51,628 nucleotides of DNA from Opitutia bacterium (GTDB lineage: Bacteria; Verrucomicrobiota; Verrucomicrobiia; Opitutales; Seribacteraceae), in assembly GCA_002730975.1 (NCBI GenBank), contig PCBO01000012.1:3373-55000 (forward strand). Reading direction: 5' to 3'. Below, piece by piece: positions 35,011 to 44,698 of the stretch. The notes under the pieces were generated by a model. The model had not been told where the DNA came from, made no database searches, and saw only the letters and a program-made list of their open reading frames with translations. The position numbers and the translations under genes are program-made. The stretch's first letter is position 1. Every line of letters starts with the position of its first letter.

Positions 35011-35295
35011 ATGAGCGAACCACTTCCAGAAAGCGAAATAGAGTCCCGATTGGTCAATCTCCAAGACTGGCGTCACGATGAAGACCATCTCAAGAAATCC
35101 TTTGCTTTTGGCAGCTTTCGGGATGCTATGGCCTTCATTGTTCGCCTTTCCTACGAAGCGGACCAACAAGATCATCATCCCGAGATCTTCAATTGCTATA
35201 ATCGGGTTGAGATCGCTCTCAACACCCATGACGCCAAAGGCAAGGTCACCGAAAAGGACTTTTCTCTAGCCGCCGCGATCGATGCAATGGCCTGA
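35011..35295 (+). CDS. Pterin-4a-carbinolamine dehydratase (PhhB/DCoH family)
   Basis: From ATG 35011 the protein is 94 residues, the usual single-domain length. The family motif is DQQDHHPEIFNCYNRVEIAL, with the catalytic His pair in HHPE, then LNTHDAKGKVTEKDFSLA. It dehydrates 4a-hydroxytetrahydrobiopterin, which supports aromatic amino-acid hydroxylases. In bacteria without these it may help molybdopterin or folate chemistry. No hydroxylase is encoded nearby. It is divergent from uppS and convergent with the sulfatase gene, 11 bp away. Confidence 0.92.
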   Translation: MSEPLPESEIESRLVNLQDWRHDEDHLKKSFAFGSFRDAMAFIVRLSYEADQQDHHPEIFNCYNRVEIALNTHDAKGKVTEKDFSLAAAIDAMA

Positions 35296-35306
35296 AAACC
35301 AAGCAT

Positions 35307-36839
35307 CTACTTCTTTTTCTTCGGTTTTGGTTTTTTGGATCTACTAACCGGGCGGGTGTCTTCGGGGACTTTGTAGAGTTGCCGAAGACGATCCAGTTCC
35401 GTTTTGAGTTCCTCAGTAAGGGCGTCGTATTTCGGTTGTCCGTAGATGTTCTTTAATTCGTTGGGATCTTTTTCTAGGTCGTACATTTCCCATGCGTCCA
35501 AGTTGTAGAAGAAGATGAGCTTGTGCTTGTCGGTACGAACGCCGTAGTGGCGGCGTACACTATGAGCTCCCGGGAATTCGTAATAATGGTAATAGAGGGA
35601 CTTACGCCAGTCCGCCGGTTTTTTCCCTTTAAGTAGGGGAGCGAAAGACGCTCCCTGCATATCGCCGGGGATCTTGACACCGCACAAGTCTAGTGCAGTT
35701 TCGGCATAATCGAGGTTTTGCACCAAGTCGTAGTTTTTGCTTCCGGGCTTGATGACCTTGGGCCAACGCACGAGGAGTGGAGTCCGGAAGGATTCCTCGT
35801 ACATCCAGCGCTTGTCGTACCAACCATGCTCGCCAAGGTACCAACCTTGGTCTGAGGAATAAATGACGACCGTGTTCTCGGCGAGTCCGCTTTTGTCCAG
35901 GTAGTCGAGAAGTCGCCCGACGTTTTCATCTACCGAATCGATGCAGCGCAGGTAGTCCTTTACGTAGCGTTGGTATTTCCACTTCAATAGGGCTTCGCCG
36001 TCCAGTTTCGCTTCTGTGAACGCCTTGTTCTTGGGCCCGTAAGCAGCGTCCCACTTTGCCTTTTGTTCGGGCGTGAGGTTTCCGGGAGTTCGAAGCTTTA
36101 GATCGTTCGACGAGAGATGGTTCCGGATCGTCATGGCCTGACTGGAGGCGGCGGATGATCTCGTCTTGTAATCATCACGAAGTGTTTCCGGTTCTGTGAT
36201 TTCGACGCCGTCGTACTTGTTTAGGTGCTTGGGACCGGGTTGCCAATTGCGGTGCGGAGCCTTGTGCTGGCTCATGATGAAAAAGGGTTTGTCCTTGTCC
36301 CTTCCGTTTTTCAGCCAGTCGAGTGTGACGTCGGTGATGACGTCTGTAGTGTAACCGGTGATTTTCTTAACGCCTTCGGGCGTTTTCATGGGCGGATTGT
36401 AGTAAGGACCTTGTCCCTGAAGCACTTGCCAGAAATCAAAGCCGGTGGGGTCGCTCTTGAGGTGCCATTTTCCGATCATTGCAGTTTGGTATCCACCTTT
36501 TTGAAGTAGCTTCGGAAAGGTTTGCTGGCCTCCGTCGAAGCGCATGCCATTGGTCAATTGACCGTTCAGGTGGCTGTGTTTCCCGGTAAGGATTACGGCT
36601 CGGCTCGGGGCGCAGATGGAATTGGTGACAAAGGCGCGATGGAAGATCATGCCCTCGTTGGCGATTCTATCGATATTAGGAGTCCTGTTCCTGTTGGACC
36701 CGTAGGCCGATATGGCCTGATAGGCGTGATCATCGGCAAAGAGAAACAATACGTTGGGTCTTCCTTGCTTTTGGCCTTTCAGACCTTGTTGGCCCAATGC
36801 CGTCAAAACTGAGAGTAGAAGGTATGATTTAACTTTCAT
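35307..36839 (-). CDS. Exported Cys-type sulfatase (S1 family)
   Basis: The 510-residue protein has an N-terminal signal peptide (about 1-22). The S1 sulfatase core follows: [20 protein letters not shown] with metal-binding Asp36-Asp37, then CAPSR with Cys76, the residue converted to formylglycine, then [10 protein letters not shown] and IGKWHLKSD. Near the C-terminal half are [20 protein letters not shown] and the final [11 protein letters not shown]. It should release sulfate from sulfated polysaccharides, a common trait of marine Verrucomicrobiota. A lysine-rich tail (KKPKPKKKK) ends the protein. No glycoside hydrolase or maturase gene is adjacent. Confidence 0.93.
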   Translation of the reverse strand: MKVKSYLLLSVLTALGQQGLKGQKQGRPNVLFLFADDHAYQAISAYGSNRNRTPNIDRIANEGMIFHRAFVTNSICAPSRAVILTGKHSHLNGQLTNGMRFDGGQQTFPKLLQKGGYQTAMIGKWHLKSDPTGFDFWQVLQGQGPYYNPPMKTPEGVKKITGYTTDVITDVTLDWLKNGRDKDKPFFIMSQHKAPHRNWQPGPKHLNKYDGVEITEPETLRDDYKTRSSAASSQAMTIRNHLSSNDLKLRTPGNLTPEQKAKWDAAYGPKNKAFTEAKLDGEALLKWKYQRYVKDYLRCIDSVDENVGRLLDYLDKSGLAENTVVIYSSDQGWYLGEHGWYDKRWMYEESFRTPLLVRWPKVIKPGSKNYDLVQNLDYAETALDLCGVKIPGDMQGASFAPLLKGKKPADWRKSLYYHYYEFPGAHSVRRHYGVRTDKHKLIFFYNLDAWEMYDLEKDPNELKNIYGQPKYDALTEELKTELDRLRQLYKVPEDTRPVSRSKKPKPKKKK

Positions 36840-36936
36840 TAGAATTTAGGGTGTTGTTGCTCGGTGTGAAAGCAATACGTAAATTGAAAGTTGGGCATTG
36901 AATAATCCCCATGTTTAGCAAGAATGCACCCGTCTC

Positions 36937-38190
36937 ATGATTGATTTTTCCGACAAAAGTTATCACTTTTTCGAGCCTAAGCCCAATCGATGTGTGGAAG
37001 CTTTTCTTCGTTGGATGAACCGCAAGTTTTATTTGAGAGGGACAACGAATCTTATTAAAGAAGTCGTTGTCATGAATCCGGAGATGGTTGTGGAAGCAAG
37101 AAAACATGCGGGCAATCGTCTACTTTTTCTTCCCAATCATCCTACTCATAGTGATCCGCCAATCATGATCGAGGTTTTCAGGCAGCTGGGTTTGCCCGTT
37201 TCCTTCATGGCTGCCTATGACATTTTTCTTCAGAGCAAACTTAACGCTTGGTGCATGCAGCGCACGGGATGCTTTTCTGTGGATCGAGAGGGAAGTGATC
37301 GTAAATCGATGAAGGAGGCGCTTCGTTTATTGAAGGAAGGTGAGCGTGGATTGATCATTTTCCCAGAGGGCAATGTTTACCTAACAAACGATAAGGTGAC
37401 CCCCTTTCTCGATGGTCCCGCCTTCATCGGTTTGAAGGCACAGCAGAATTTGGGAGACGATCACCCCGTTTTTGCTATCCCCGTAAGCTTGAAGGTTACC
37501 CACTTATCGAATGCTGCGGGTGAAGTTGTGGCTTTGTTTCGTCGATTGGCTATCGAGGTGAACGAAGATTACGACGAGTCGTCCGATCACGTAACTGAGG
37601 TCAAGCGTCTCGGTTGGTTCGCATTGAAAAAGGTGATGAGTGGTTTGGCCAAACCTTTGGATGGTGAAGTGGGAGACGACTTGGCCGGTGAGCTTAGAAA
37701 CATTGCTAGACAGTTGATGGAGAAGCTTGAATTGGAGCTCGAGTTGTCCGCTAAGGATGGGGAAGACTTGGTCGATCGCATCCGAAGGATTCGTCGCAGA
37801 ATTCACGCCCTTAGGATTGCGGACAAGCCGACACTGGCCGACTTCAAGGCTCGAACCTTGGCAGCGGAGGCGATGCTGGCCTTTCGTCTACTGAGTTACC
37901 CCGGTACATACCTTGAGGAAAATCCGACCCTCGACCGCATGGGTGAAACGATACAGAAAGTGCTTGAGGATCTCGGTTCTGCCATTCTTCCACCTTACGC
38001 AGGTCGTAGGGCTCTAGTCCGTTTTGGCGAACCCATTGATCTTGCTGCTGAATCTGCTAACGGGAAAGGCCGCGTCCAAGTCGCGGAACTCTCCAGAAGG
38101 TTCGAAATAGCTGTTCAAGACGGTCTCGACCTTCTTGACTTCGATAACGATTGCATCGGTGGCGAATCTTTCCAATCACTTTTGTCGTGA
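36937..38190 (+). CDS. PlsC-like glycerolipid acyltransferase
   Basis: The 417-residue protein has an acyltransferase domain at about 45-235: NHPTHSD with the catalytic His-x4-Asp, DIFLQSKLNAWCMQRTG, DREGSDRKSMKEALRLL and IIFPEGN (block III). A longer helical C-terminal part (about 225-400) is rich in Arg/Glu/Leu and is not typical of short PlsC enzymes, which are about 240 residues. It probably acylates lysophosphatidate or a related lipid at the inner face of the membrane. No Shine-Dalgarno sequence is visible. Its stop overlaps the next gene as GTGA, so two acyltransferase genes are coupled. Confidence 0.82.
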   Translation: MIDFSDKSYHFFEPKPNRCVEAFLRWMNRKFYLRGTTNLIKEVVVMNPEMVVEARKHAGNRLLFLPNHPTHSDPPIMIEVFRQLGLPVSFMAAYDIFLQSKLNAWCMQRTGCFSVDREGSDRKSMKEALRLLKEGERGLIIFPEGNVYLTNDKVTPFLDGPAFIGLKAQQNLGDDHPVFAIPVSLKVTHLSNAAGEVVALFRRLAIEVNEDYDESSDHVTEVKRLGWFALKKVMSGLAKPLDGEVGDDLAGELRNIARQLMEKLELELELSAKDGEDLVDRIRRIRRRIHALRIADKPTLADFKARTLAAEAMLAFRLLSYPGTYLEENPTLDRMGETIQKVLEDLGSAILPPYAGRRALVRFGEPIDLAAESANGKGRVQVAELSRRFEIAVQDGLDLLDFDNDCIGGESFQSLLS

Positions 38191-40757
38191 ATAAAACAGG
38201 CAAACGTTTGCGGGATGCAGTTTGGCTGTTGATTGCCCAGACAATCGGAGCTTTCAACGACAATGTGGTAAAGTCGATGCTGCTCCTGATGGCGTTAGCA
38301 TTGTTCGACAAAGATGTAATGGGTCGGGTGAATTCACAACTTGCTTTGATGATTCCGGCCACGTTCGTGCTGTTTGGTCCTTTGGCCGGGTGGTTGTCGG
38401 ATCGATATTCTAAGAGGTCTGTAGTCAGTCTTGCACTTCTTGCTCAGGTGGCGGGTTTGCTCGTGATCGGTATTGGCATAGGAACGAAGTCGTTGAACTT
38501 GGCAATACTGGGTTTCTTTCTGTTGGCCACTCAGTCCGCAATGTTGTCTCCGGGAAAAAAAGGCATCCTCAAGGAATTGGTAGGCTCGGAGAAACTCGGC
38601 ATGGCTGTGGGTTGGATGGAAATGCTCACGATGGTGGGAATCCTAGGCGGAATTTTCATTGGCGCCGAGATCTTCGTTGCTCTCAGCGAGGAGCGCACTG
38701 CTTGGGATGCCGGGCAGTTGGTTGTCTTTGCGGTGGCGGGATTGGCTTTCTTCTCTTGGCTAATCTTCAAGCCTACGCCTCGCACCGAGCCTAAAAGCGC
38801 CAAACCATTCGAAATCTTCATTCTTGTGAGCCACTTCGGCGCCTTGCGTGAACTTCGGTCTTCGCGCCCTTTGCTTCTGGCAGCCCTTGGAGACGCTTGG
38901 TTCTGGGCTTTTGGTGGTTTCTTCTTTCTTGTTCTAGTCGAGTGGGCTTCCCTAGTCGGGGATGAGGGACGTTTTGGAACTTGGTTCGGGCTATTGGGAC
39001 TTGGCATTATGCTTGGTAGCATGATTTCCGCCTACGTGGGTAGGGGTAGAGTAGAGCTTGGGATCGTTCCTCTTGGCGCATTGGCGATGCCGGTGACCTT
39101 GATCTGCCTGACTCTTTCGGATCCGATGAGCACTAGCTTCAAAGTGTGTTGCGTTTTGCTTGGCATAGGAGGGGCATTCTTTTTCGTTCCTCTCAATGCC
39201 TTTCTTCAGGACCGGGCGGGCGACGAGAGGCGTGGTCGGGTAGTGGCCGCTTCCAACCTTCTCACGAATTTGCTGAGCATTGTATTTATTGGAATTCATT
39301 ACTTTTTGTCAGGCAAACTGAATTTGAATCCGATCGAGGAGCTTTGGGTTATGACTGTTCCCGCTGTCTTGATTGCCGGTTACGTGTGGTATTTGTTGCC
39401 CGAGGAAATTTTTAGAATAGCGACAAGAGCTCTAACCCGAATTTTTTACCGATTGAGCGTCAAGGGGGTGGAGAACCTTCCGAAAAAAGGGGGAGCGTTG
39501 ATTCTTTGCAATCACGTGTCTTACGCCGATCCGGTGATGATTGGAGTGAGTCTGCCCCGTTATCTGCAGTTCATCGCCTTTTCCGGTCTTGCTGAAAGCT
39601 GTTTGGTTCGTTTTGTGTTTCGTCTCACTTCAGCCATTCCCGTTTCTCCGAGTCGTGCTAAGGAAGCCATCGTGAAATCTTCGGAGAAATTACGTTCCGG
39701 CGATGCAATTTGTATTTTTCCCGAGGGTGGGATTTCTCGGGTCGGGCCGTTGCTTGGATTTAAGAAGGGTTTCGAGTTGATCGCTCGCAAGGGGAAATCG
39801 CCCGTTGTTCCGGCATATCTAGACGGTGTGTGGGGATCGATTTTTAGTTTTTCCGATGGGAAGTTCCTACGGAAATGGCCTCGACGAATTCCTTATCCCG
39901 TTCGTTTTCATGTCGGTGAACCAATTCCCGCGAAGGAAGCCACTGTCGATCAAGTCCGCCGTTCGATGTTTCGCTTGGCTAGGGAAGCGTTTTCGGAACG
40001 GAAGGACTTGGAGCGACCTTTAAGTTTGTCGGTCAAGTCTGCCTTGTTGCGAGACCGCTCAGCCCCATTCTTGGTGGAGGTCTGCGGGGAAATTTGGACC
40101 CGAGAAGAGTTTTACGCGAAAGCCAAGAATCTGACTGGTTCCGAAGTGAAGGTAGAAGAAGTAGAAGGTGTCGATTCTATTTCCGATACTTGCCTCTACT
40201 TGGCTGGTTGCTCTCTCCGTGATGAGGGAATTCAGACTGCAGGAATCTCTTGGCCGACACCCGAATTGATTGCAAGCGTCATGCGTATCATGGAGACCAA
40301 TCTTTGGCATGAGCCTGCTTTTCGAATTCAAATGGAAGGGTCATTCGATTCGGCTTGGGATCAAACTTGGTGCTTGTGGGCCCCCCTGTTGGGAGATTTG
40401 TCCGTCAAGGAAGAGGGGGATGGAACGCTCACCCTCGGTAATGCCGGAGACTTGAACTCATTTGCCGCCAAAACTTTTACTGGTCTTGCGATATCCGGTT
40501 TAGGTGTGGTGGCGATGAATCTTCCCGACCCTCCCGAGGATATTAATCCTGATGATCAAAAAGGAGCTGCCGAGGGATCGGTTGGCCGAATTCTGCCCGG
40601 AGTGGAGGCTCGGGTGGTGTCCGATGGTTCGGGCGAGGAATTGCCGGTGGGTGAGGAAGGTGATCTTCAATTAGCCTGTGTCTCGGGAGCATGGACATCA
40701 GCAAATCTTAAGGCTCGTTTCGACATGGAAGGATTTCTTTGGTTGACGGGAACTTGA
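38187..40757 (+). CDS. Fusion of MFS lysophospholipid transporter, PlsC acyltransferase and vestigial AMP-ligase tail (LplT-Aas like)
   Basis: From GTG 38187 the protein has 856 residues. Residues about 1-400 form a 12-helix MFS transporter like LplT (AQTIGAFNDNVVKSML, then PLAGWLSDRYSKRS). Residues about 415-620 are a PlsC domain (LCNHVSYADPV with His443, and IFPEGG with Glu513). The last 200 or so residues align only with the end of an AMP-forming acyl-ACP synthetase: GSVGRILPGVEARVV and EELPVGEEGDLQL, ending FLWLTGT at the point where ligases have W-x-x-TGD. The ATP P-loop (TSGTTG) and the C-terminal lysine domain are missing. It probably flips and reacylates lysophospholipids but cannot activate fatty acids itself. 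Confidence 0.85.
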   Translation: MNKTGKRLRDAVWLLIAQTIGAFNDNVVKSMLLLMALALFDKDVMGRVNSQLALMIPATFVLFGPLAGWLSDRYSKRSVVSLALLAQVAGLLVIGIGIGTKSLNLAILGFFLLATQSAMLSPGKKGILKELVGSEKLGMAVGWMEMLTMVGILGGIFIGAEIFVALSEERTAWDAGQLVVFAVAGLAFFSWLIFKPTPRTEPKSAKPFEIFILVSHFGALRELRSSRPLLLAALGDAWFWAFGGFFFLVLVEWASLVGDEGRFGTWFGLLGLGIMLGSMISAYVGRGRVELGIVPLGALAMPVTLICLTLSDPMSTSFKVCCVLLGIGGAFFFVPLNAFLQDRAGDERRGRVVAASNLLTNLLSIVFIGIHYFLSGKLNLNPIEELWVMTVPAVLIAGYVWYLLPEEIFRIATRALTRIFYRLSVKGVENLPKKGGALILCNHVSYADPVMIGVSLPRYLQFIAFSGLAESCLVRFVFRLTSAIPVSPSRAKEAIVKSSEKLRSGDAICIFPEGGISRVGPLLGFKKGFELIARKGKSPVVPAYLDGVWGSIFSFSDGKFLRKWPRRIPYPVRFHVGEPIPAKEATVDQVRRSMFRLAREAFSERKDLERPLSLSVKSALLRDRSAPFLVEVCGEIWTREEFYAKAKNLTGSEVKVEEVEGVDSISDTCLYLAGCSLRDEGIQTAGISWPTPELIASVMRIMETNLWHEPAFRIQMEGSFDSAWDQTWCLWAPLLGDLSVKEEGDGTLTLGNAGDLNSFAAKTFTGLAISGLGVVAMNLPDPPEDINPDDQKGAAEGSVGRILPGVEARVVSDGSGEELPVGEEGDLQLACVSGAWTSANLKARFDMEGFLWLTGT

Positions 40758-40863
40758 CCTAGCTCTTCGTTTTGTCTTTTCCCTCTTTCCACGGGGCAGT
40801 CTTTTTGTTATTTATGGTAAGCTTTGGCAAAGCCAGGAATTCTCAGCTTCCCGAACTTCATTT

Positions 40864-41871
40864 ATGACAAAATCCTATTTCCCGGAAGAATCCATTACCT
40901 TTGTCCGCAATGTCGACTTGTTGCGGGGGCATCGTGTTGCTGTTTTGGGACACCGCAGACCCGATGGTGATTGTATTGGTTCTCAAGTCGCCCTCACAAG
41001 GGTACTAAACGCTACAGGTATTGAAGCATTCGCGGTGAACATCGATCCTGTTCCGAGAACCCTGAAGTCTTTTGTCGGAGATACGCCGTTCTTCCTAGCT
41101 GGCGGTTTGCCTGCGGGCGAATTTCTCGCCGTCTCGGTAGATTGCGCTGACCATGCTAGGGTAGGGGGTTCCGTTCGTGATCGATTTCCCAATGTCCGTC
41201 TGAATATCGACCACCATGTTTCCAATACTCTCTACGCGGAAGAGAATATTATTCTGCCCGAGGCTTGTGCAACAGGAGAAATTCTTGCGGGCCTTTTCTT
41301 CGATAACGAGTTGGCGGTTGATTCTGTAGCTGCCCAAGCGCTTTACTTAGGAATCGCGACCGATACTGGACAGTTTTGTTATTCCGGCACCACGGCCAGT
41401 GTGTTCGACATATGCAGGAGGTTGTGCGAACTTGGCGCCAGTCCTTCACAAGCTGCCCATGAGCTTTACGAAAAAGAGAAACCGGGTCGCATTCAGTTGC
41501 TACAACGTTTTCTCGCCAGTTTTCGAATGGAGCATGGAAATCGCGTTTGCATTGGATCGATTACCGATGACTTTTATGAGGAAACTGGTACTACGCCCGA
41601 AGACGCAGAAAATTTTGTCGATTATTCCCGTTCTCTCGATGGCGTCGAAATCGGAAGCCTTCTCGAGGAGCGTAACGGTCAGTTGAAAGGAAGTCTAAGA
41701 GCGAAGGAGCATCGTTATCGTGTAGACCTCTTGGCCAAGCAGTTTTCTGGCGGAGGTCATGCTTGTGCGGCTGGGTTTAACGTGGAACGGAAACTGGAGG
41801 ATTTTTTTCCTGAATTTGTAACTGCCATTGGTGAACACTTGAGGCAGGTTGATACCGGAGGGCTTTCCTGA
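40864..41871 (+). CDS. nrnA: DHH/DHHA1 phosphoesterase, NrnA-like nanoRNase/PAP phosphatase
   Basis: The 335-residue protein has the DHH domain motifs [20 protein letters not shown] (motif I with DGD), [10 protein letters not shown] and [15 protein letters not shown] (DHH). The C-terminal DHHA1 domain has [10 protein letters not shown]. This matches NrnA, which degrades 2-5 nt RNAs and dephosphorylates pAp using manganese. It precedes truB and ribF, overlapping truB as TGATG. The same order (rbfA-nrnA-truB-ribF) occurs in other phyla, which supports the call. It lies 106 bp after the fusion gene. The upstream sequence has no Shine-Dalgarno element. Confidence 0.92.
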   Translation: MTKSYFPEESITFVRNVDLLRGHRVAVLGHRRPDGDCIGSQVALTRVLNATGIEAFAVNIDPVPRTLKSFVGDTPFFLAGGLPAGEFLAVSVDCADHARVGGSVRDRFPNVRLNIDHHVSNTLYAEENIILPEACATGEILAGLFFDNELAVDSVAAQALYLGIATDTGQFCYSGTTASVFDICRRLCELGASPSQAAHELYEKEKPGRIQLLQRFLASFRMEHGNRVCIGSITDDFYEETGTTPEDAENFVDYSRSLDGVEIGSLLEERNGQLKGSLRAKEHRYRVDLLAKQFSGGGHACAAGFNVERKLEDFFPEFVTAIGEHLRQVDTGGLS

Positions 41872-42599
41872 TGAATCAAAGAAGCGGCGATTTCGAGGGC
41901 ATATTACTTGTCGATAAACCACAGGGGATAACTTCTCACGACGTCGTCGACCGTTTGCGGCGCAAGATTAGCATGAAGCGCATCGGTCACGCCGGCACAC
42001 TTGACCCTATGGCGACCGGACTTTTGATTATGCTAATTGGGAAGGCTACCAAGACATCGCAATATCTGATTAGCCTAGGCAAGACTTATGAGGGAACCAT
42101 TCAGTTTGGTATCGAGACCGATAGTCAGGACGCCGATGGCACGATAGTGGTCGAGAAACCTTTGCCAAATGATTTTTCCACTGAAAGAGTCAGTAAGGAG
42201 ATGGAGGGATTTCTTGGCGACCAATACCAGCTCCCTCCTATGTTTTCCGCCAAGAAAATCGATGGTGTGCCACTTTACAAGATGGCTCGGAAAGGTAAGA
42301 CCGTGGAGCGCGAGCCGCGCTTCATTCGCATCAACAAATTCGAGCTTCTTCGTTTTGAATCGCCTTCGGTCGACTTTCGGTTGTCGAGCAGCAAAGGCAC
42401 TTACGTGAGAACCGTAGCCCATGACCTAGGCCAGAATCTTGGTTGCGGAGCTCACCTAATCTCATTGAGGCGTACCCACATCGACCAGTTCGACATCGAG
42501 GACGGGAGAACTCTCGAGACCATTGAGAAAAGCCCTCTTTCTGAATTCGGCGACATGCTTATTCCCGTACACAAGGCAGTTCCTTCGCACGTGCTGTGA
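41871..42599 (+). CDS. truB: tRNA pseudouridine(55) synthase TruB
   Basis: The 242-residue protein is a full catalytic TruB, which makes pseudouridine 55 in the T-loop of tRNAs. The signature is [17 protein letters not shown], then [16 protein letters not shown] with the catalytic Asp, then [11 protein letters not shown] and [35 protein letters not shown] is the conserved substrate motif. The C-terminal PUA domain is reduced or missing, as the protein is short compared with the 314 residues of E. coli TruB. Start and stop overlap the neighbours (TGATG with nrnA, GTGA with ribF). Confidence 0.95.
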   Translation: MNQRSGDFEGILLVDKPQGITSHDVVDRLRRKISMKRIGHAGTLDPMATGLLIMLIGKATKTSQYLISLGKTYEGTIQFGIETDSQDADGTIVVEKPLPNDFSTERVSKEMEGFLGDQYQLPPMFSAKKIDGVPLYKMARKGKTVEREPRFIRINKFELLRFESPSVDFRLSSSKGTYVRTVAHDLGQNLGCGAHLISLRRTHIDQFDIEDGRTLETIEKSPLSEFGDMLIPVHKAVPSHVL

Positions 42600-43555
42600 A
42601 CCTTCCCTTGGTCGTCGGTTCCCTTGCCGAGCTGGGAGAACGGGAATCGAAACCGATTTGCTTAGCCATCGGTATGTTCGATGGGGTTCATCGGGGGCAT
42701 CGAGCGGTGCTTGAACTCGCCGTTAATGAAGCTCGCTCTTTGAATGGTCTCGCAGCGGTTCTCACTTTTCCCGAGCACCCCGCCAAGTTTCTAAGACCCG
42801 GGAAAGAGCCTCCCCTGCTTATGGATGCTGAGACGAAGACCAAGTCTTTGCTAGATGCAGGGGCCGATTCCGTGGTTCTCAGGACCTTTGACGAGTCCTT
42901 TGCCGATGTTCCTTACGAAGACTTCATCGCTTATATGAAAGACAACGTGACCTCTCTTCACTGTGTTTGCGTGGGAGAGAATTTCAATTTTGGTAAGGAT
43001 CGAATGGGCGAAGCCGATTATTTGCGAAAGAACGGCGAACATTATGGGTTGAAGGTTTACGTAGCCGATGGAATTCTTGATGGCGAAGAACCCATTAGCA
43101 GTTCTCGTATCCGTAAAGCCTTGGCTGCTGGCGAGATCGAGGAGGTCAACCACATGCTTGGCTATTCATATCATACCTGTGGCACGGTTGTCGAAGGTCG
43201 AGGCTTGGGTAGTGGAATGGGTTTCCCCACTCTCAATATACCTTTTGCGCCTGAGGCTCGTCCCGCTTATGGCGTCTATTTAGTCAAGGTCATCTGCCCG
43301 AATCTTTCTGAGCCTAAACACGCGGTGGCCAACTATGGTGTTCGTCCGACGATCGAAGGAGTGGATGTTCAGCCGCTCTTGGAAGTGCACCTCCTTGGGG
43401 AAGATGACTTTTCATCTTACAAGCCCGGTGACGAACTTTTCGTGAAAATGCTTCGCTTTCTCCGCCTCGAATGCAAGTTTGATTCCCTCGATTCCTTGAA
43501 AACCCAAATTGCCGCTGATAAGATAGAGGCTGAAAAGCTTGTCCTCATGCTTTAG
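42596..43555 (+). CDS. ribF: Bifunctional riboflavin kinase/FAD synthetase RibF
   Basis: The 319-residue protein makes FMN and FAD. The N-terminal FAD synthetase half has [20 protein letters not shown] (G-x-F-D-G-x-H-x-G-H nucleotidyl-transfer motif) and SSSRIRKAL. The C-terminal kinase half has [15 protein letters not shown] and the metal-binding loop around PTLNI, then GVYLVKV. The start is GTG 42596, overlapping the truB TGA as GTGA. The stop overlaps the convergent leucine-rich repeat gene by 4 bp, with no room for a terminator. Confidence 0.95.
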   Translation: MNLPLVVGSLAELGERESKPICLAIGMFDGVHRGHRAVLELAVNEARSLNGLAAVLTFPEHPAKFLRPGKEPPLLMDAETKTKSLLDAGADSVVLRTFDESFADVPYEDFIAYMKDNVTSLHCVCVGENFNFGKDRMGEADYLRKNGEHYGLKVYVADGILDGEEPISSSRIRKALAAGEIEEVNHMLGYSYHTCGTVVEGRGLGSGMGFPTLNIPFAPEARPAYGVYLVKVICPNLSEPKHAVANYGVRPTIEGVDVQPLLEVHLLGEDDFSSYKPGDELFVKMLRFLRLECKFDSLDSLKTQIAADKIEAEKLVLML

Positions 43556-44673
43556 TACAAGGGGCGGTGTAGGGTAACCTTTATCTTTGGGTTGAGCTTT
43601 CGCAACGCCTGTATCCCGTCCGGCCCAAATCCCGAACCGACTACCTCGAGTTCCTTCAGGGCGGGCAACTTGCCAAGGCTGGCGGCGGCTGCGGAGCTGA
43701 TTCGGGTTTGACCTAGGTCTAGCTTCTCCAAACGATTTAGTTTGGCCAAATGCACCATGCCGGCATCAGTCACCTTGACGCTGCCGTTGATGCGTAGCTC
43801 ACGCAAGTTAGTCAGGTTCGCGAGCGGAGCCAGTCCCGCGTCGGTGAATTTCGTGAAACCGAGCGTGCGGAAGGTGAGAGTCTGTAGGTTTTTGAGCGTT
43901 GCGACGGATGCAAGGTGAGCGTCGGTGAGGTTGTTGCCGCCGACCTTTAAGGCTCGCAGTCCGAGAAAACCTTCGGCGAGAGAAGATAGGTCGATTTGTG
44001 TCTTGTCGGCGGTGTTGCGGTTGGGGTTGAGGCTGAGGACGGCAAGCTTTGGAAGGTGTTCGAGATGAACGAGTCCGGGACCGCGTACGCGGGTAAATTC
44101 GAGTACGAGGGTTTCCAAGTTGCGGGCTTGGGAGAGGGCGGCGAGACCATCGTCGGTGACTTGGGTGGAACGCAAACTGAGGGTTCGCAGGTTCTTGAGC
44201 TTGGCGAGTGGCGTGAGGCCGGCATTGGTGACGGCTCGGCAGTCCTCGAGGTTGAGGGCCTCGAGGGAGGCGAGTGAGGCGAGGTGGGCAAGTGCCTGAT
44301 CATTAATGCCCCGTACGTTTCGTAGGTCGAGGGTATGAAGGTCGCGTGCGGCGGTGAGGATTTTGAGAGTCTCTAAGGCCTTGGGCCGGAGAGCTATGCC
44401 GCTGAGCTTGAGTGAACGAAGTTTGGGTATGTTGGCCAAGGTTTCAAGCTGGGCCGCTTCCAGAGGAGGAGGCGGACGGAAGTTGGGATCAAAGGTGGGT
44501 TCTCCAAATGGTCCACTCGGAGGCCTCGGCACCGAGAAATGAATGGATACGGAACCGTCTTTGCCCACATTTATCTTTGCCCCGACCTTGCGGAGGGAAT
44601 CCAGTTTGTCGGCACCGGAGAGCGTGCCGGCGAAGAAGGCGAGGAGGATCGGAAGAATCGCGCGTGGTTTCAT
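43552..44673 (-). CDS. Exported leucine-rich repeat protein
   Basis: From ATG 44673 the protein has 373 residues, with a signal peptide (ILPILLAFFAGTLSG, about 6-20). About ten leucine-rich repeats of 24-25 residues follow (about 75-360), of the ribonuclease-inhibitor or cysteine-free LRR type: LRSLKLSGIALRPKA, LHTLDLRNVRGINDQAL, LEALNLEDCRAVTNAGL, LRTLSLRSTQVTDDGL, and so on. Such solenoids bind partner proteins. It is the third gene after the giant macroglobulin-like and serpin genes on this strand, 25 bp from the serpin stop. An open frame to 44718 would overlap the serpin gene. Confidence 0.88.
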   Translation of the reverse strand: MKPRAILPILLAFFAGTLSGADKLDSLRKVGAKINVGKDGSVSIHFSVPRPPSGPFGEPTFDPNFRPPPPLEAAQLETLANIPKLRSLKLSGIALRPKALETLKILTAARDLHTLDLRNVRGINDQALAHLASLASLEALNLEDCRAVTNAGLTPLAKLKNLRTLSLRSTQVTDDGLAALSQARNLETLVLEFTRVRGPGLVHLEHLPKLAVLSLNPNRNTADKTQIDLSSLAEGFLGLRALKVGGNNLTDAHLASVATLKNLQTLTFRTLGFTKFTDAGLAPLANLTNLRELRINGSVKVTDAGMVHLAKLNRLEKLDLGQTRISSAAAASLGKLPALKELEVVGSGFGPDGIQALRKLNPKIKVTLHRPLY

Positions 44674-44698
44674 AAAGATGAGCTGAGCGACTTCTGGG

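Noticed and set aside
40821..40834. GCTTT/AAAGC hairpin before nrnA as a terminator
   Set aside because: The stem is 5 bp with a 3-nt loop and no T-run follows on either strand.
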